Below, in pieces: positions 51,443 to 63,599 of a DNA stretch of 64,000 nucleotides. The notes beneath the pieces are model-generated. The model saw nothing but the letters and a program-made list of their open reading frames with translations. It searched no databases and was not told where the DNA came from. Position 1 is the first letter of the stretch. Every line of letters starts with the position of its first letter. The stretch is from NCBI GenBank assembly GCA_038501625.1, contig JAZAYU010000010.1:9693380-9757379 (forward strand), in the 5' to 3' direction. The position numbers and the translations under genes were made by a program. Source of the DNA: Corbicula japonica (taxonomy: Eukaryota > Mollusca > Bivalvia > Venerida > Cyrenidae).

Positions 51443-52343
51443 CTGAAATTTAAAAAAAAAGGAGCTTAAGTGTTGTCTTCCACATTTAGCTCTGGCAACC
51501 ATTTTATAGATCGGAGTGGAACCCTACGTACATAATGACAATTATCTAACTTTTCAAGTCCACAGCTTTTTCTACTACCACAATTTTGACCAAAGATCTG
51601 TGGATTTCCAAAATTGTTGAACTAAAGCTAAGCATGTATGATAATTTCCGTCATCAAAAATACTTGTAACTGAAATGCCATATGTTACTGGACAGCTTTA
51701 AATAGTGAATGTAGCCCCTCCACCCCACCCTCAACAACACTCCCCTGCTGTGCAGGGGAGGTAATTTTTGAAAATCTTACCTAATTAACCCCTCTATACA
51801 TTACAGTGTTCTGTGATTAATGGAAGCCTTCTGAGTGTAAATATTTTAATTTATGTGAAGAAAAAAGGTCAAAGTTCACATTCATTATGTTCAATCTCAA
51901 AAAGAATGAGAGAAGGTTTTTCAACCTATCATGTTTTTTTTATTACTACATTTATTACTAAATTTGTGGCCTGCAAAATTTCAGTTTCTTAAGTTTTTAC
52001 CCAAGAGGCCATTAACACTTGTAAAACTATTGTTACCTTTGTTGAAAATCTGTATTTTAATATCATAGATCATAAATAAGGATAACTAGTCTTTAAATTG
52101 TAATTTTGCTGGGAAACTCATTGCTGCATTTTATTCAACAATTTGTATTGTTGTTAACAGTTTGAAAACTACCTATTAATTATATCAAGAGCCTTTATTT
52201 CAAAGAAAACTGAGTTTTTGCAGTAACCTTCAACACATTTTCACTGCACCACAGACTCTGCCATCAAAATTGATTTGCAACACTACATGTTTAAAGTAGT
52301 GGTGTGATGAGGCTGGACTCATCTAAGTGTTTTGACTCTTCGG
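51443..52343. other. Intron or upstream region, no gene seen
   Basis: CCCCTGCTGTGCAGGGG at about 51742 is a small hairpin. Otherwise AT-rich sequence. Confidence 0.35.
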
Positions 52344-52948
52344 TACAGTGGTGTGGGGCAAGTCTGCGCATTGCCCAACTATGCGTACCAGATTTGCATG
52401 TTAACAAAAACACTGATATCATAAGAACCAACTGCAAACAGTGTTTTTTGTCAAGAAATAAGGCAATTTTTGAAAATTCATATGGGTACATCTTGCTATC
52501 AAGTGTCTTGTAAGTAAATAACTACTCTAAAGAGCCAAAATGATCAAATAAATTTAATTTATATACCTCCCCACTCCAAATCTTCCTCATTTTGACAGCG
52601 GTTACCCAAATAAATGTTTGTTATTTATACTGACCTTTCACTTAACATTTTTTTCAAAGGTTGGCAGCTTTGGAGAGTGGTAAATTTTAACAGAAAAAAA
52701 AATGATATTAAACATAGGCATAGGAAGAATTGGGCAACAATTTTTACATCATGTTAACACAGGTGTGCTTTCAGTATGACACCATTTTAAAGCCTTATAA
52801 GAAAATTAATGCACACAAATGACAACAAACCAATTCCTGAATGGATACAGTTTCCTTCCGGTAGGCAACTGCCTTTAGATACTGAATGTGTTATACATCA
52901 CAGTGAAGCTTTTGCGATAGGTGCGCAGATTTGCCCCACACCACTGTA
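52344..52948. mobile_element. 605-bp TIR element
   Basis: TACAGTGGTGTGGGGCAAGT at 52344 and the complementary GATTTGCCCCACACCACTGTA ending at 52948, arms about 26 bp with a mismatch. The ORFs at 52304 and 52809 overlap its ends and are not genes. Confidence 0.82.
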
Positions 52949-53079
52949 TTTAGAGACTATGAACATTTATGAGTTACAAACTTTCAACAGGGTTGGTATC
53001 ACTGAAATATATAAATATAATAACTTATTTCTATTGATAATGCTGGTGCCAGTGGTAGTTGTGGTATCTTAACTTCTTT

Positions 53080-54080
53080 TTTGCCACATGATTGTCCATG
53101 TTTATGATTTTAATTATAAAAATATACCTTAAAACATGTCAAACAGTTGCAAAATGCAACAATGTCTTTATAGCTTTAGTTCTCTTTTATTTTAAGGTCT
53201 TAGACCCATCATTAGCATATTAAAACAAAACAGTAACCATAATTATGTAAGTTATTTAGTTATTAAATGTCTTTAAAAAAGACAATAGGCAAGTTACAGA
53301 TAATAACAGTTGAGCGATAATGTTTTGTGATTATCTGCCCTTGTACACATGGTTGTCTTGAGTTATCTCCCTTGGAAACACAAAAATGTTAATTTCTCCA
53401 TTTTTCTATGGTAAATATCTGATTTCTTATAAAAATAGTACACAAACTCTGTTTGTTAAGTTTTCTACCAAGAGACTTTCTTGAAAAAATAAATATTTTT
53501 AAAGTAGAGGTCTAATAGCCAAAAATTGATATTTTCCATAGGCTCAGAGACCTATAATATAGGTCTTTGATAGGCTTTAATGTAAATGTTAACACCTATT
53601 ATCTCCCGTTAAATTAAAATGTCTTGAAAAATTTCTCGGTGAATCATCTTATATTTTGTATGTCTTTAACACTTTAAAGGTACAGTACATTGATTTCCTA
53701 CCATCCAGTGTCAAGATATGAAATATGTCAATGAATGATGGTCCTAAATCCTTAATATTGACCAGACATTGCCAAAGTGTTCGAATAATGGTTGTACCGG
53801 GATAAATATTATTCATATGGCGTAAGTACTGTTCAACTGAAATTTAATTTTTAAGATGTAAATTTAAATGTGAAATGCTTCAAACATCTCCCGCCAAAAT
53901 GCCGGAAATGGATGATGGTGGGATAGATTATATCCCGGTAGACGGTATATGACGGCCGTAGTGCAGGAATAGTCTCGTCTCACATCATCTTACATCTGTG
54001 TTCTGTAGGACTAGGGTCGCAAGCAATTTACATGCTTATATAACCCCTCTTGATTAGAAACCCAGAGTACTTTCCGCTGA
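53080..54080. other. No gene seen
   Basis: AT-rich. TAGACCTATAATATAGGTCT-like palindrome at about 53547-53568 (AGACCTATAATATAGGTCT). Confidence 0.4.
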
Positions 54081-54089
54081 CGGTTGATA

Positions 54090-54915
54090 TGTGAATTTGT
54101 CATCTCCGATGTAATTGCCAAGAAGGTTTTTAAACTGATTTAACATAGATACTGAAACCACTGAATATGGTAAGTCATTCCAAATATTTTTTTTCTTTGA
54201 CTGAAGAAGTGTTTCCCTATTTCTTTTTTACACTGTTCCTTTTTTTTAATTTGAAAATATGACCTCTTGTGTTTGAATTGAAGATTTTGATCAAAATTTG
54301 GAATAATTGTAATGTTCTTTTTCATGTAATAGCTTGTAAACTTCAATGAGGTATCCCCGTAATCTTCTATAATATAAGTATGTGAAATTTAATGCTCGTA
54401 GACGTCGACGGTTTTCTTATGGCAAGTAACGGACTTCACGAACTTATTTGGTTGCTCTTCTTTGAACCCTTTCAATGGCTTCAGTGTCGGTCTTTCTTAA
54501 ATCGGGGACACTAGATTGATGAGATTACAATATTCCAATATACAGTATTGAGAACGATTTTTGTCAACTCGAAGAAATGTTCTTCGAATTAGACCAATAG
54601 TTCTATTTCCTTTGTTGATACAATCATGTATATGTTTGATAATTTTAAATCTGTGTCAAAGGTTACACCTAAATCTTTTCTCTTTTTTCAAGTTCTTCAC
54701 ATAATATTGTTTTCAAAATTCCATCGTCTTTCAGTTTATATATTTTTATTCAGGGTTTTGGTCTCCAAAGTGAAGAGTTTTACATTTTTCAACATTAAAT
54801 TTCGATTGCTAAGTGTCACTTCACTGACCGATGAAAGGTTTCACTAATGTCATTTATAAAAATCAAAAAAGGAATGGTCACATTCCTTGTGGGATACCAC
54901 TTGTTATATTTCTAG
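54090..54915 (-). pseudogene. CR1/jockey-type LINE reverse transcriptase remnant
   Basis: Fragments of one RT appear in order on the minus strand with several frame changes and stops. Near 54880 an SGIPQG-like turn is followed by FLIFINDI (RT motif region). Near 54780-54800 is FNVEKCKTLHFGDQNPE. Near 54570-54610 is INKGNRTIGLIRRTF. Near 54140-54200 is WNDLPYSVVSVSMLNQFKNL, the usual C-terminal end. This order matches non-LTR retrotransposon RT C-terminal halves. The copy is old and non-functional. It lies upstream of the first resolved exon of the VWA gene, in the same direction. Confidence 0.75.
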
Positions 54916-55019
54916 AAAACGCGACACATCATATCTGATGCTTTTAAGATCTGAATTTTATTGCACAATCTCTAAGGGCGTCCTATTTGAATTGACATAC
55001 TTATAAAAAATACATGCTC

Positions 55020-55095
55020 TCTCTCTTCCTCTCTTCTTTTTCGCTGCGTGGGGAGGCTGTGTTTTGTATGTGTGGCGATTCCTGATGAGCATATA
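55020..55095. repeat. Dispersed repeat D, copy 1
   Basis: GCGTGGGGAGGCTGTGTTTT and flanking CTCTCTTCCTCTCTT are matched in inverse orientation at about 63600-63680. Confidence 0.55.
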
Positions 55096-55434
55096 TTATT
55101 TTGTTTAAGTAAAAATGTCCTCGTAAAAACAATATTAGGAAAATTAGTCTCAAAATATTCTCAGAAACGTCTTAAATATGGCCTTTCTATAATTGACCTT
55201 ACGCTGGAGCTTCCGTAACCACGCCCACCAATTTTTAAGGGGAACTACTCTTCCGATGTCCGTCAAACAATATGGCTATTCGACTCGGTACGCTCGCAAG
55301 CATACCTGATTATTTTGGATTAAATTACTTTAGCTTATCGTCACCACAGAAACAAAAATCACAAGCTTTTATATCAGGCTGTTACTTGAAAGATTAAAAA
55401 ATAACACACGATTAAGGAAGCCCAATAGATAAAG

Positions 55435-55675
55435 GGGTGTTGGACATCTCAACCCCTCGACATTATTTTCAACTCATCGTTCAAAACGAAGACATTTTAA
55501 CCCCTCGACTTTTCAACCCCTTAAATGAAGCCTGTTCAACACCTATCCCATTTGACGTTTAAGCCCATGAAATGAAGACATATCAACCCCTCCGTTGTAT
55601 GTTTCAACCCTTTATATCAAAGACATTTCAACCATTATTATTAAAGACATTTCAACCTCTTGTGTGAAAATCAAA
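55435..55675. repeat. Degenerate TTCAACCCCT tandem array
   Basis: About ten irregular units of the form GACATTTCAACCCCT with 20-30 bp spacing, such as TCAACCCCTCGACATT and TTTCAACCCTTTATATC. Confidence 0.75.
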
Positions 55676-55979
55676 TTTATAGTATATCCTTCAAATTCAT
55701 TGACTTGAAATGGTTATTATTTTACAATATTTTGCTTGTTTAAACAAATTTATATGTGATTTTATCATGAGAATTTATACCAAATATACCCTTAATAAAT
55801 AGTGGTTTAGTATAATACTATAGTAAAAAAGAGTATTATTTTTATTTTTCACAAAACAAGTGACCAGTTATTAGAGACCAGTGTTTTACAATGATATATC
55901 AAAACTAGATTTAATGACGGCAATAGTGGCGAACCTTCAAATAATTTCAATTATTAATTAATCCTACAACTCTATAAGC

Positions 55980-57460
55980 CTTTCCAATAAACAGTTTCGC
56001 AGTCCTGTACGAGTTACTTCCCGCGACCGGAAATCAATCCAAAACGAGGCTCTGCGTGATAGCTGAACGATCGGACTAATGGCTTAAGCACATAATAGCT
56101 AACATTATCCACAATATTGCACGTCTGCGTTCGTTGACGTCGGTGAAAACATTCTATATTCTAGCCAGACTTTTTTATTTTCACTATTTGTTAGATATTT
56201 AGATTTTTAATGATTAAAGAACATGTACCATTCTTGTTGATAGTAGGCAGTATGAAACGCCGGTTGGACAAACATAAGCATTAGTTTAACCAATTCTGTA
56301 CAACAATATCTTCTTAATATCTTTTCTGCTGAAAATATATTTTACTGGTGTGAATTTTGCAAAGTGCTAAGACTGGTAATGCGCTATTATCCGGAAATCG
56401 TGATATGTCAACATCTGGTTACATGATCTGTAGACAAAAAATACAATCTAAATTTGTTTGATACTTACACATTTGAACAATAGAATTGTCCCAAAAAATT
56501 ATGGCGTTTATGGTCAACGAATAAATAATTTGAATTTTTAAAATGTTACGTATACTTCACAACCAAATATGATTGATTCTGTCTTGAAATAAAACAGGAT
56601 CGGTAATCTGATTGTTTGTTGTAGAAGTATCATTCGTAGAATGAAATCCAAGGATTTAGAGGACGGCTTCCAAGAAGATGGGAATATTTATATTACAATA
56701 TGGTTGCATATCCAATTTAGATTTCTTCGGTTTGACAGTTTGTAATTTGGCATAAAAGCCCTAACACTTAATTAAACATATATAAAACGTTTTGACAAAA
56801 TTTGTTTCTTATTGACGGCTTTTGTTTCTATAACGTGTCGTTTTGTTGATTAAGAATCCATATAAGTGCTAAATCAAATACATTTGCTGGCATTCCAGTA
56901 GTTAAAGGACTCCGAAATACTTAAGAACTGGGAGGTGTAGATACCTTGCAAATAGTAATTACACGATCTCTATTGGTCAATGATATCTGCCCCTTGAAGT
57001 AATTGACAGATGACCCCGTGTGCGAGACAATTTGACATGTTTATGGCATACCGCCTTCAAAATCAGTCGCTGCCGACATAACCATAACATGATGTCAGTA
57101 GTTGATTAGACACGCTAATCCGGAAACGAAACTCAATTAAGCCGTGGAGAGAACACTGCGACTGGATGTTAGTTCAAGTCGTTTAGTGTTTAACGCGAGG
57201 AATAAAGACTTGACACTTTTAGTCAAAGAAACTTGATTGTTTTGTAAATTATTTTCAAAAATATCATGACGCTGATGTATTATTAGTAATTCAAAGAGAA
57301 AATATATTTTTCAAATAAAATTTTATGATAAAAAAGAAAGTTGTAGGTACATATTCCCTATTACGTTATTACAGCGAGCAATCATTTTTCCCGTAGAGCA
57401 GTCACGTGACTGGACAGGGGAGGTAACCAAATAAATTCATCGAATTATTGGAAAGGCATA
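55980..57460. other. No gene seen
   Basis: Mixed-composition unique DNA within the possible 3.1-kb TIR interval. No splice-bounded coding segment was recognised. Confidence 0.35.
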
Positions 57461-57465
57461 TAATA

Positions 57466-57545
57466 CTAGGGATGGTAACGAATATTCGAACTTTTGAACA
57501 TTCGAATACCGACGGATATTCGAAAACTTGTTCAAAGTTTGAATA
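57466..57545. repeat. GAATATTCGAA-rich fragment
   Basis: GGGATGGTAACGAATATTCG and several ATTCGAA repeats resemble the ends of the element at 61121-61385. Confidence 0.5.
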
Positions 57546-58534
57546 TTAAATTTTGTAAAATTAAATATAAAAAAGCAAATAAATTTAAAATATTATCGAA
57601 ATTAAATGTAAAATTAACTTAAACTGTTATTAAAAGATGTATCATGATCTATCTACTGGCTCTAATTAACAGCGATTGACAGAATGCAAATTATCTTTAT
57701 TATCTTTACCGTTACAATCATTTGATGCGGCTTTTTAGCTTCATCCAATATTAAAGTTTACAATTTAAATTAAAACATATATCACCATTGTTATTCTTAA
57801 ATTAGTCAGGTATTTTTGTAAAGATTGTTTTGTTTTGTTCTGAATTTTTGTTTTATTATTAAGATTATGTACATATTCAACATCCAGAATCATTCCAAAA
57901 GCAAAAATCGTTAATAACAACTAATGAAGTATGACAGAAAAGTGAAATTTAGAATAAATTATCCCCGTAAATATCTTTTATCTAATTAATTAGTTTAATT
58001 AGTCCCCAGTTTTATCATTTAAGCAATATATTTATTTTTTTCCAGATTTGTTGTTGGTTTAGGGAACGGAATAAACATTATTCCATTCGCTTGCCTCTCC
58101 GTATATCTAGTGTTAGAATTGCAAGTGCCGTAGCAGCACCTTTTCACCATTATTTATGAAAATCTTTTAATAAACTTGAAAATTTGATGCCAGACACGCT
58201 GGTCAGTTTGACGGACAAAATGGAGGATAGTAACAAGGCTTATCAGCGCGATACTCTGATTGGTTAATTGCACTGTCAGTCAGACGGCCAGCGTAAGGTC
58301 AATTGTTAATGATACAGAGAGTAAAGAATCTGAACTCTTACAATTTTTTGGTACAGAAAAAAAGAGTTTTTGTAATTTGCTTATTCAAGTCTTCTTGACT
58401 ATCCTTTCTCATTATGATACAATTATCTTTCTTAATGATTGAAAATTAAGGTACACATTTCTCAAAACAAAGTCGTTAGATGTTTGTTACGAATACAAAT
58501 TTATTCGAACTCATCTAAGGCAACTAAGACTCAC

Positions 58535-58537
58535 CAT
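58535..58537 (-). CDS. Candidate start-codon exon end of the VWA gene (weak)
   Basis: On the minus strand ATG is followed at once by GTGAGTC, a good donor, at phase 0. Joined to 51442 this would give M directly before the IHIKNSS leader and a plausible signal peptide. Other ATG-GT sites exist in the region, so this is only a candidate. Confidence 0.2.
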
Positions 58538-58539
58538 GT

Positions 58540-59381
58540 GTAGGCCTATTTTATTGTGAATAACTGAAGAGCATTCTATTTGCAAGAACATTTTACCAAT
58601 AGTACTAGATGCTCAGCTTGTTACTTTCATGTGTCTAAAGCCAACGCTTTTACCAGTTCTACTCTACCTTTGTTTTTGGGACAAATCAGAATTGTATTGT
58701 TTACTTGATTAACCCGGCTCTGGGTGGCGTGGGAAGTAATATGCATTTCCATTACTGCCTTTGAACAAGCTCAATCAAACCGAGCATGCAATATTTTAAT
58801 ATTAATCGTGTAGGGTGGCGTTAAAAGTTTTCTTTTTATCTACATGTTTTTCTCTTTTTTTTACCTACATGTATTTTTATCAAGCACAACGACTTCCAGA
58901 AACACATTTGCTTGAAAGACTGGAGTAAAATATCTTAACACTGTACTTGTGAAATAAATAATGCGCGGACGTTATATTTTATTAGAAACCCATATTTTGT
59001 ACAGCTGATAACTAGTTTTCTTAAATGGCAATCTAACTGGTCAGCGGCTTTCCGGAGATGAATGTAATCAGATAGCTTAAATGGAAACAATATGGTTAGC
59101 TGATTAAAATTCTTATTTTATAAAAAGGACATAATACTATAATTTATAATAAATATATATAATAAATATACTGGAAAAAGATCTACTGTATCGTATACAT
59201 GCGTATTATCCGACTTATTTTTATATATTTACACACCTGTTTCATTATACCAATCCACAGTTCACAATAAATATTTCCTTTAACAAATCTCCATAGAGTT
59301 ATTACATGTCTTCCATTTAATTTCTAAATTAATCCAAACAACTGAAAATTAAAATTAAATGATAAAATCGACTGAGGCAGC
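58540..59381. other. No gene seen
   Basis: Possible promoter region if the start exon above is right. No TATA or other motif is convincing. Confidence 0.3.
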
Positions 59382-60348
59382 AGTCACAACTTCGGGGTTT
59401 GCCTGCCTCTCTTGTTATGTCGCAGTTAAATTCAAATGAATGAATTAATTCAAAATACTTAACAAATTTTACGGTGAAATTATGTGGTTTTCTTCAGGGA
59501 ATGAAAATTCGATCCTTTAATTTATTAATGGTTTTATGTTAAAAATATGCCTTCCGGCGTATAGGTGTAGATATTAAGAAGTCTTGTTCTACCGGTATTG
59601 TTTTTAGTGCATCTTGTGGCTAACAAAATATGGCTGAAATTCACCAAAACCTATTCCAGATTGTTTATGGATTGTCCAGGCTCACTCATAAGAAACTTAA
59701 GAAACTTTTTCACGCAAAGGTTCAGCTTATTAACACCATTGGTAAATAGACATAACATAAAGTAAAACATACATGTTATATACTGAAACATTTTTGTTTC
59801 ACTTACATCCAATGGTAAATATGTATTTTTTATTTGTTTAATTTGTAGGTTTTCTTTTTAACTATAATTAAACATAATGCTATTGTATCAGTAAGGAAAT
59901 TACAAATCTTACTTATATGTTTGACGTTTAGAGGCGGGCTTTAGTTGCATTTATAATCGTCTTTTGTTGTAAAAATAGTCCTGGTACGTTGTTTACGAAA
60001 ATGCAACTTTATGAACAGCAACGGAGAAATGAAGGCAGAATTCAGGAATTAAATTTATTTATACATTTTAAATAATATATAAAACATTTCATAGCAATCA
60101 CATAGCAATCACACAGACCACTGAGACAAAAGTTAAACTACATTAAAAGAAACAAGGTTCATCTCAAGTCGACATTATAAGGCCTTCTATTGGTTTAAAC
60201 CGTCGGTTAAAAAATCGATAAATAAACGCCTTGTACTCAATCGCGAATAAAACCTTACACTGCAAGAAAATTCTGTAAAATTACAAACCTTCATAGTATT
60301 TTGTAATTTTCTACTCAAGAGAAACATCCAAACCCCGAAGTTGTGACT
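59382..60348. mobile_element. 967-bp TIR element candidate
   Basis: AGTCACAACTTCGGGGTTTG at 59382-59401 is an exact 20-bp reverse complement of 60329-60348. ACTGAGG occurs just outside each end, though not at equal distance. No ORF of note inside. Confidence 0.65.
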
Positions 60349-60349
60349 T

Positions 60350-61120
60350 ACAAAACCACTGAGGAAAATTCAAAGGTGTATATTATAATCACTAAGTAAA
60401 TTATGTACATCAAATCTAAATATTAAGTTAAATGTCACATATTTGATTCCCGCAATTACTTAGGGCAAAATTCAAAACATATAGTCATTTCCGCTTTGTT
60501 TGATTGAATTTGTTAGGTGTTATCTTAGTGTATAAAATAAGTTATAAAAAAAAAACATCAAAAATAAATCAAACCGATAAAATATAGCATCTTAAATAAA
60601 TCAAGCTGCTACACAGTGAAATATACAGATAATTTACTATTAAAACATTTCTTGGTTACTCATTTTATACAATGTTAATGTAAATCCCAGAAAATCATTT
60701 TGTTGTTGTTGATAACAAGAGTCTATCATGGTCTTTAATAAAAAATAGATTTTAAAAATATTAAACGTATGAATTTTTAGGACGCCAGCAATATTTGCTT
60801 GGACAATAACTGGTCGGCGAACACATAAGCATTATCTTTGAACTGCTAAATTTAATTCGCTTAAATTGTAATTGAAGAACTTTTTTCGTTATGAACAATC
60901 ACAAACTTGATTTTAAACATTTCTCTAAAAAAGTGTAATTCCAATTGAAAACCGGATTAATAAATTGGTGTACAACAACCCTAGGAAGTACAAATCTAGA
61001 CTATATAATTTTCATTAGGGAAAAGTTGTCAAAAACCAAACAAATATTCACTGACATTCGTTTTGTAGACATGTTAAACATTCTTTTTGATATTATGTAG
61101 TACATTGTCAAGACAATTAC
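60350..61120. other. No gene seen
   Basis: AT-rich unique DNA. Confidence 0.35.
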
Positions 61121-61385
61121 AGTGGGATGGGAACGAATACCTAAATTACTATTCGGATAACCGTATCCGGTATCCGGATACTTTCCGAACAACCGTATTA
61201 TTTTATCGACCACGGAAAATTTTGCCTATTAACTATTTTCAAATTTAGATATATTTTACAAAATTTTAACAAAATGTTAAAATTAAATTCGTACGATTAT
61301 GAAGGTATTCATATACGTGAATGGTATCCGGATACGATCTTACTATTCGGATATTCGAATAACCGGATAACCGTACCCATCCCTA
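61121..61385. mobile_element. 265-bp fold-back element, ATTCGGATA-rich
   Basis: Left GGGATGGGAACGAATACC and TACTATTCGGATAACCGTAT; right GTATCCGGATACGATCTTAC, TATTCGAATAACCGGATAAC and ACCCATCCCT. The ends are inverted, with internal ATCCGGAT palindromes. Confidence 0.75.
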
Positions 61386-61754
61386 GTTATAATTGCTATT
61401 GTTATAATTTTTCATTAAAATTTGTGTTTTCGTCATTTTCATAATGTTCTTGAAATTTTATTGTAAAGTAAACTAATAACACGAAAAAGTGGAAAACTGG
61501 AAAACAATAACTGTCATAGTTTTATTGTGACACTTGTGTGTTTCTGCATCAATAGGAACGTTATTAAGCGATGAGTATGAGCGATTTACGAGTCCCGGTA
61601 ACCTTTGTTAGACAAGGCGAGGCAAATTCTCTAAACAATATCCATCGAAGAAAAAGCGTAATTATGTCATATTTCTCGAAAGAATTCCAGAGGATTTTGT
61701 TCAGTCCCAGAGATGGTCTCAATACACGGCTGGGAAACATTGGAACGATCGCAT

Positions 61755-61915
61755 TTTGGTGCTCTATGAAAACGGCATCAATTACACTTCCGCGATCGCA
61801 CCAATAACTGATTCCTTCGCCTAGTGGTACCATGGTTATTTATGTAAAATGATTTCTTTGATCACTGATGCCTTGTTCGTTTGCAAAATTTGCCGTTTTC
61901 ATAGTGCACAAAAAT
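61755..61915. repeat. Imperfect inverted repeat
   Basis: CATTTTGGTGCTCTATGAAA and ACGGCA pair with TGCCGT and TTTCATAGTGCACAAAAATG. Several short overlapping ORFs on both strands in 61.5-62.3 kb reflect locally balanced composition rather than a gene. Confidence 0.5.
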
Positions 61916-62463
61916 GTGATTGTGCCAAGCTCAGCTGTGTAATAGGACGTTTCACTACAGTAGATCAGCAAAGTCATGCTTGGTATCATATGCAAGAGTT
62001 GTCCGTCACGAGAAGATCTTTCTATCTTTACCTCAAGCACGTGCAACATACTTCAGTTACATACCTCAAGACCGATATCTCGTAGCTGGGACTTTCTTAT
62101 CTTCTCCATCTATCTCATCAAAACTTGCTCTCTTTCACTTGCAACCCGCCCAGTTCCCTGATCTCTGATCCCTACTCTGTCTCTACATGATCGCGAAAAC
62201 ACACGACCAAACAAATCCAGCTCCAGATGACATCTTCCCAAAAGGACATCATTGGAGATCATCTTTGTCCTAGACGGGCGTTGTCTGTGATAGAAAACAT
62301 CGCGAGTGATATTTCTGATTTTCTTTAACATTAATTAATAGAGCTGAAATGTCCCTGTAAATAACAATCTGTTCACAATCACTTAAAAATGCTTTTGACT
62401 CTATAGGGGAGCGAACCCGCACCGTTGCGGCGACGGCGCCCTGCCATGTAATCTTTGTTTAAA

Positions 62464-62650
62464 CTGTGGTATCATTTGATTTTTTCGCAAAGATTGCAAA
62501 AAAAATAACATTTTCGCATAGGCATAAATTTGCGCACTTATATTATTCTCACAATATTAGATATTCGTCGGTTTGATTTCGCTTGGATTACATTTCACGC
62601 ACTGACTGTAGCAAAAAGTAAACCCCGCGAAATATAATGATTACAAAGAA
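62464..62650. repeat. ACTGTGGTATCA family element, degraded
   Basis: AACTGTGGTATCATTTGATT and TTTTTCGC at the left; CCCGCGAAATATAATGATTA at the right. Confidence 0.5.
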
Positions 62651-62709
62651 CTATGAATGAATCATGATATATTTGTGGGATTTAAAGCACTCCGTAAATT
62701 TAGGGTTTC

Positions 62710-62830
62710 CTAAGTGCAAAGTCTCGTGCCAGATCAGCCGTGCCATCTACAGTGGTTTCTTCTTGGTCAACAATAACCTAAATACCTAAAAGCGAAGAGT
62801 GTAGATCCAGATCGTATGAAATCTTCTTGA
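62710..62830. repeat. Family A element, remnant
   Basis: CCAGATCAGCCGTGCCATCT, linker TTGGTCAACAATAACCTAAA and GAGTGTAGATCCAGATCGTA. This is the only trace of the family right of 50.3 kb. Confidence 0.6.
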
Positions 62831-63599
62831 CGTCATAAAGTTGAGCAAACGACAATTTACTTATTATGATCTTTGAGGTAAAATTAACATCATATTATGA
62901 AAATGTGTAACACAATATCCAATTAGTTATGAGCACAAAAAAGAGAAAATTTTAATTTGTTTCCAAATTTAGTAACAACAAAAAGTACAAAAATACATGC
63001 CCCAAATAACAGTATCGAAAAACAAACTACATACGAAAAGTCACTGAACTTTCTAACATAAAAATTGAATTGTGTCCTCTGGCGCAATTATTTGCATCGA
63101 CTGGTCATGAAAGTTAAAGAGGAACATGAATCATTTTCTCACTTTTTTGTGAGCTTTTGTAAAAAATATAATATGCGATTTGTTATTGTCGAAATCCAGA
63201 TTGGACAGATTTCAAAATGTTAACGCTCATTTCAGTGAATGTGGCGATCTTTAATATCATGTCGTAGTGAAGCGGATATAGTTCATTTCCGAACTGTTAC
63301 ATTAATATGAAGCGATGTACATGTATGTATATATCGTTAGTAAAACAAATGTATTCATTCATTTCCCTTTTTCAATTTAGGTTATAAGCACACTGATTAT
63401 GTTTTATGTAAATCTCACCTTTTCATGACAAAACCACACACATAAAATTCAATCCGGCAGAAAGCAAGGGGGAGAAACTCTCGACCGTCTTCCTACTTCC
63501 ACAGGAAGGGAAGCAAATACTTTATGTAAATAAATTTACTTCTGTACTCACAGAAAGGTTATTTCCCTTAAAACAATAAGAGAAAGAAAAGAAGTGAAA

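Larger units (their letters stand above)
55191..58303. mobile_element. Possible 3.1-kb TIR element
   Basis: AATTGACCTTACGCTGG at 55191-55207 is an exact reverse complement of 58287-58303. No transposase-like ORF was found inside, and no clear target duplication. It could be a non-autonomous element or chance residue of two separate insertions. Confidence 0.45.

Noticed and set aside
683..50284. Regularly recurring hairpins as a CRISPR array
   Set aside because: Copies are 0.2-6 kb apart, in both orientations, diverged, and within a eukaryotic gene. They are transposons.
61564..62331. Cluster of overlapping ORFs of 60-89 codons on both strands
   Set aside because: No domain or splice support. 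The region contains an imperfect inverted repeat and balanced composition, which yields open frames by chance.
62390..62450. Possible tRNA-like or SINE B-box (GGGTTCGCTCCC on the minus strand)
   Set aside because: No A-box or cloverleaf could be made around it, and there is no second copy in the window.
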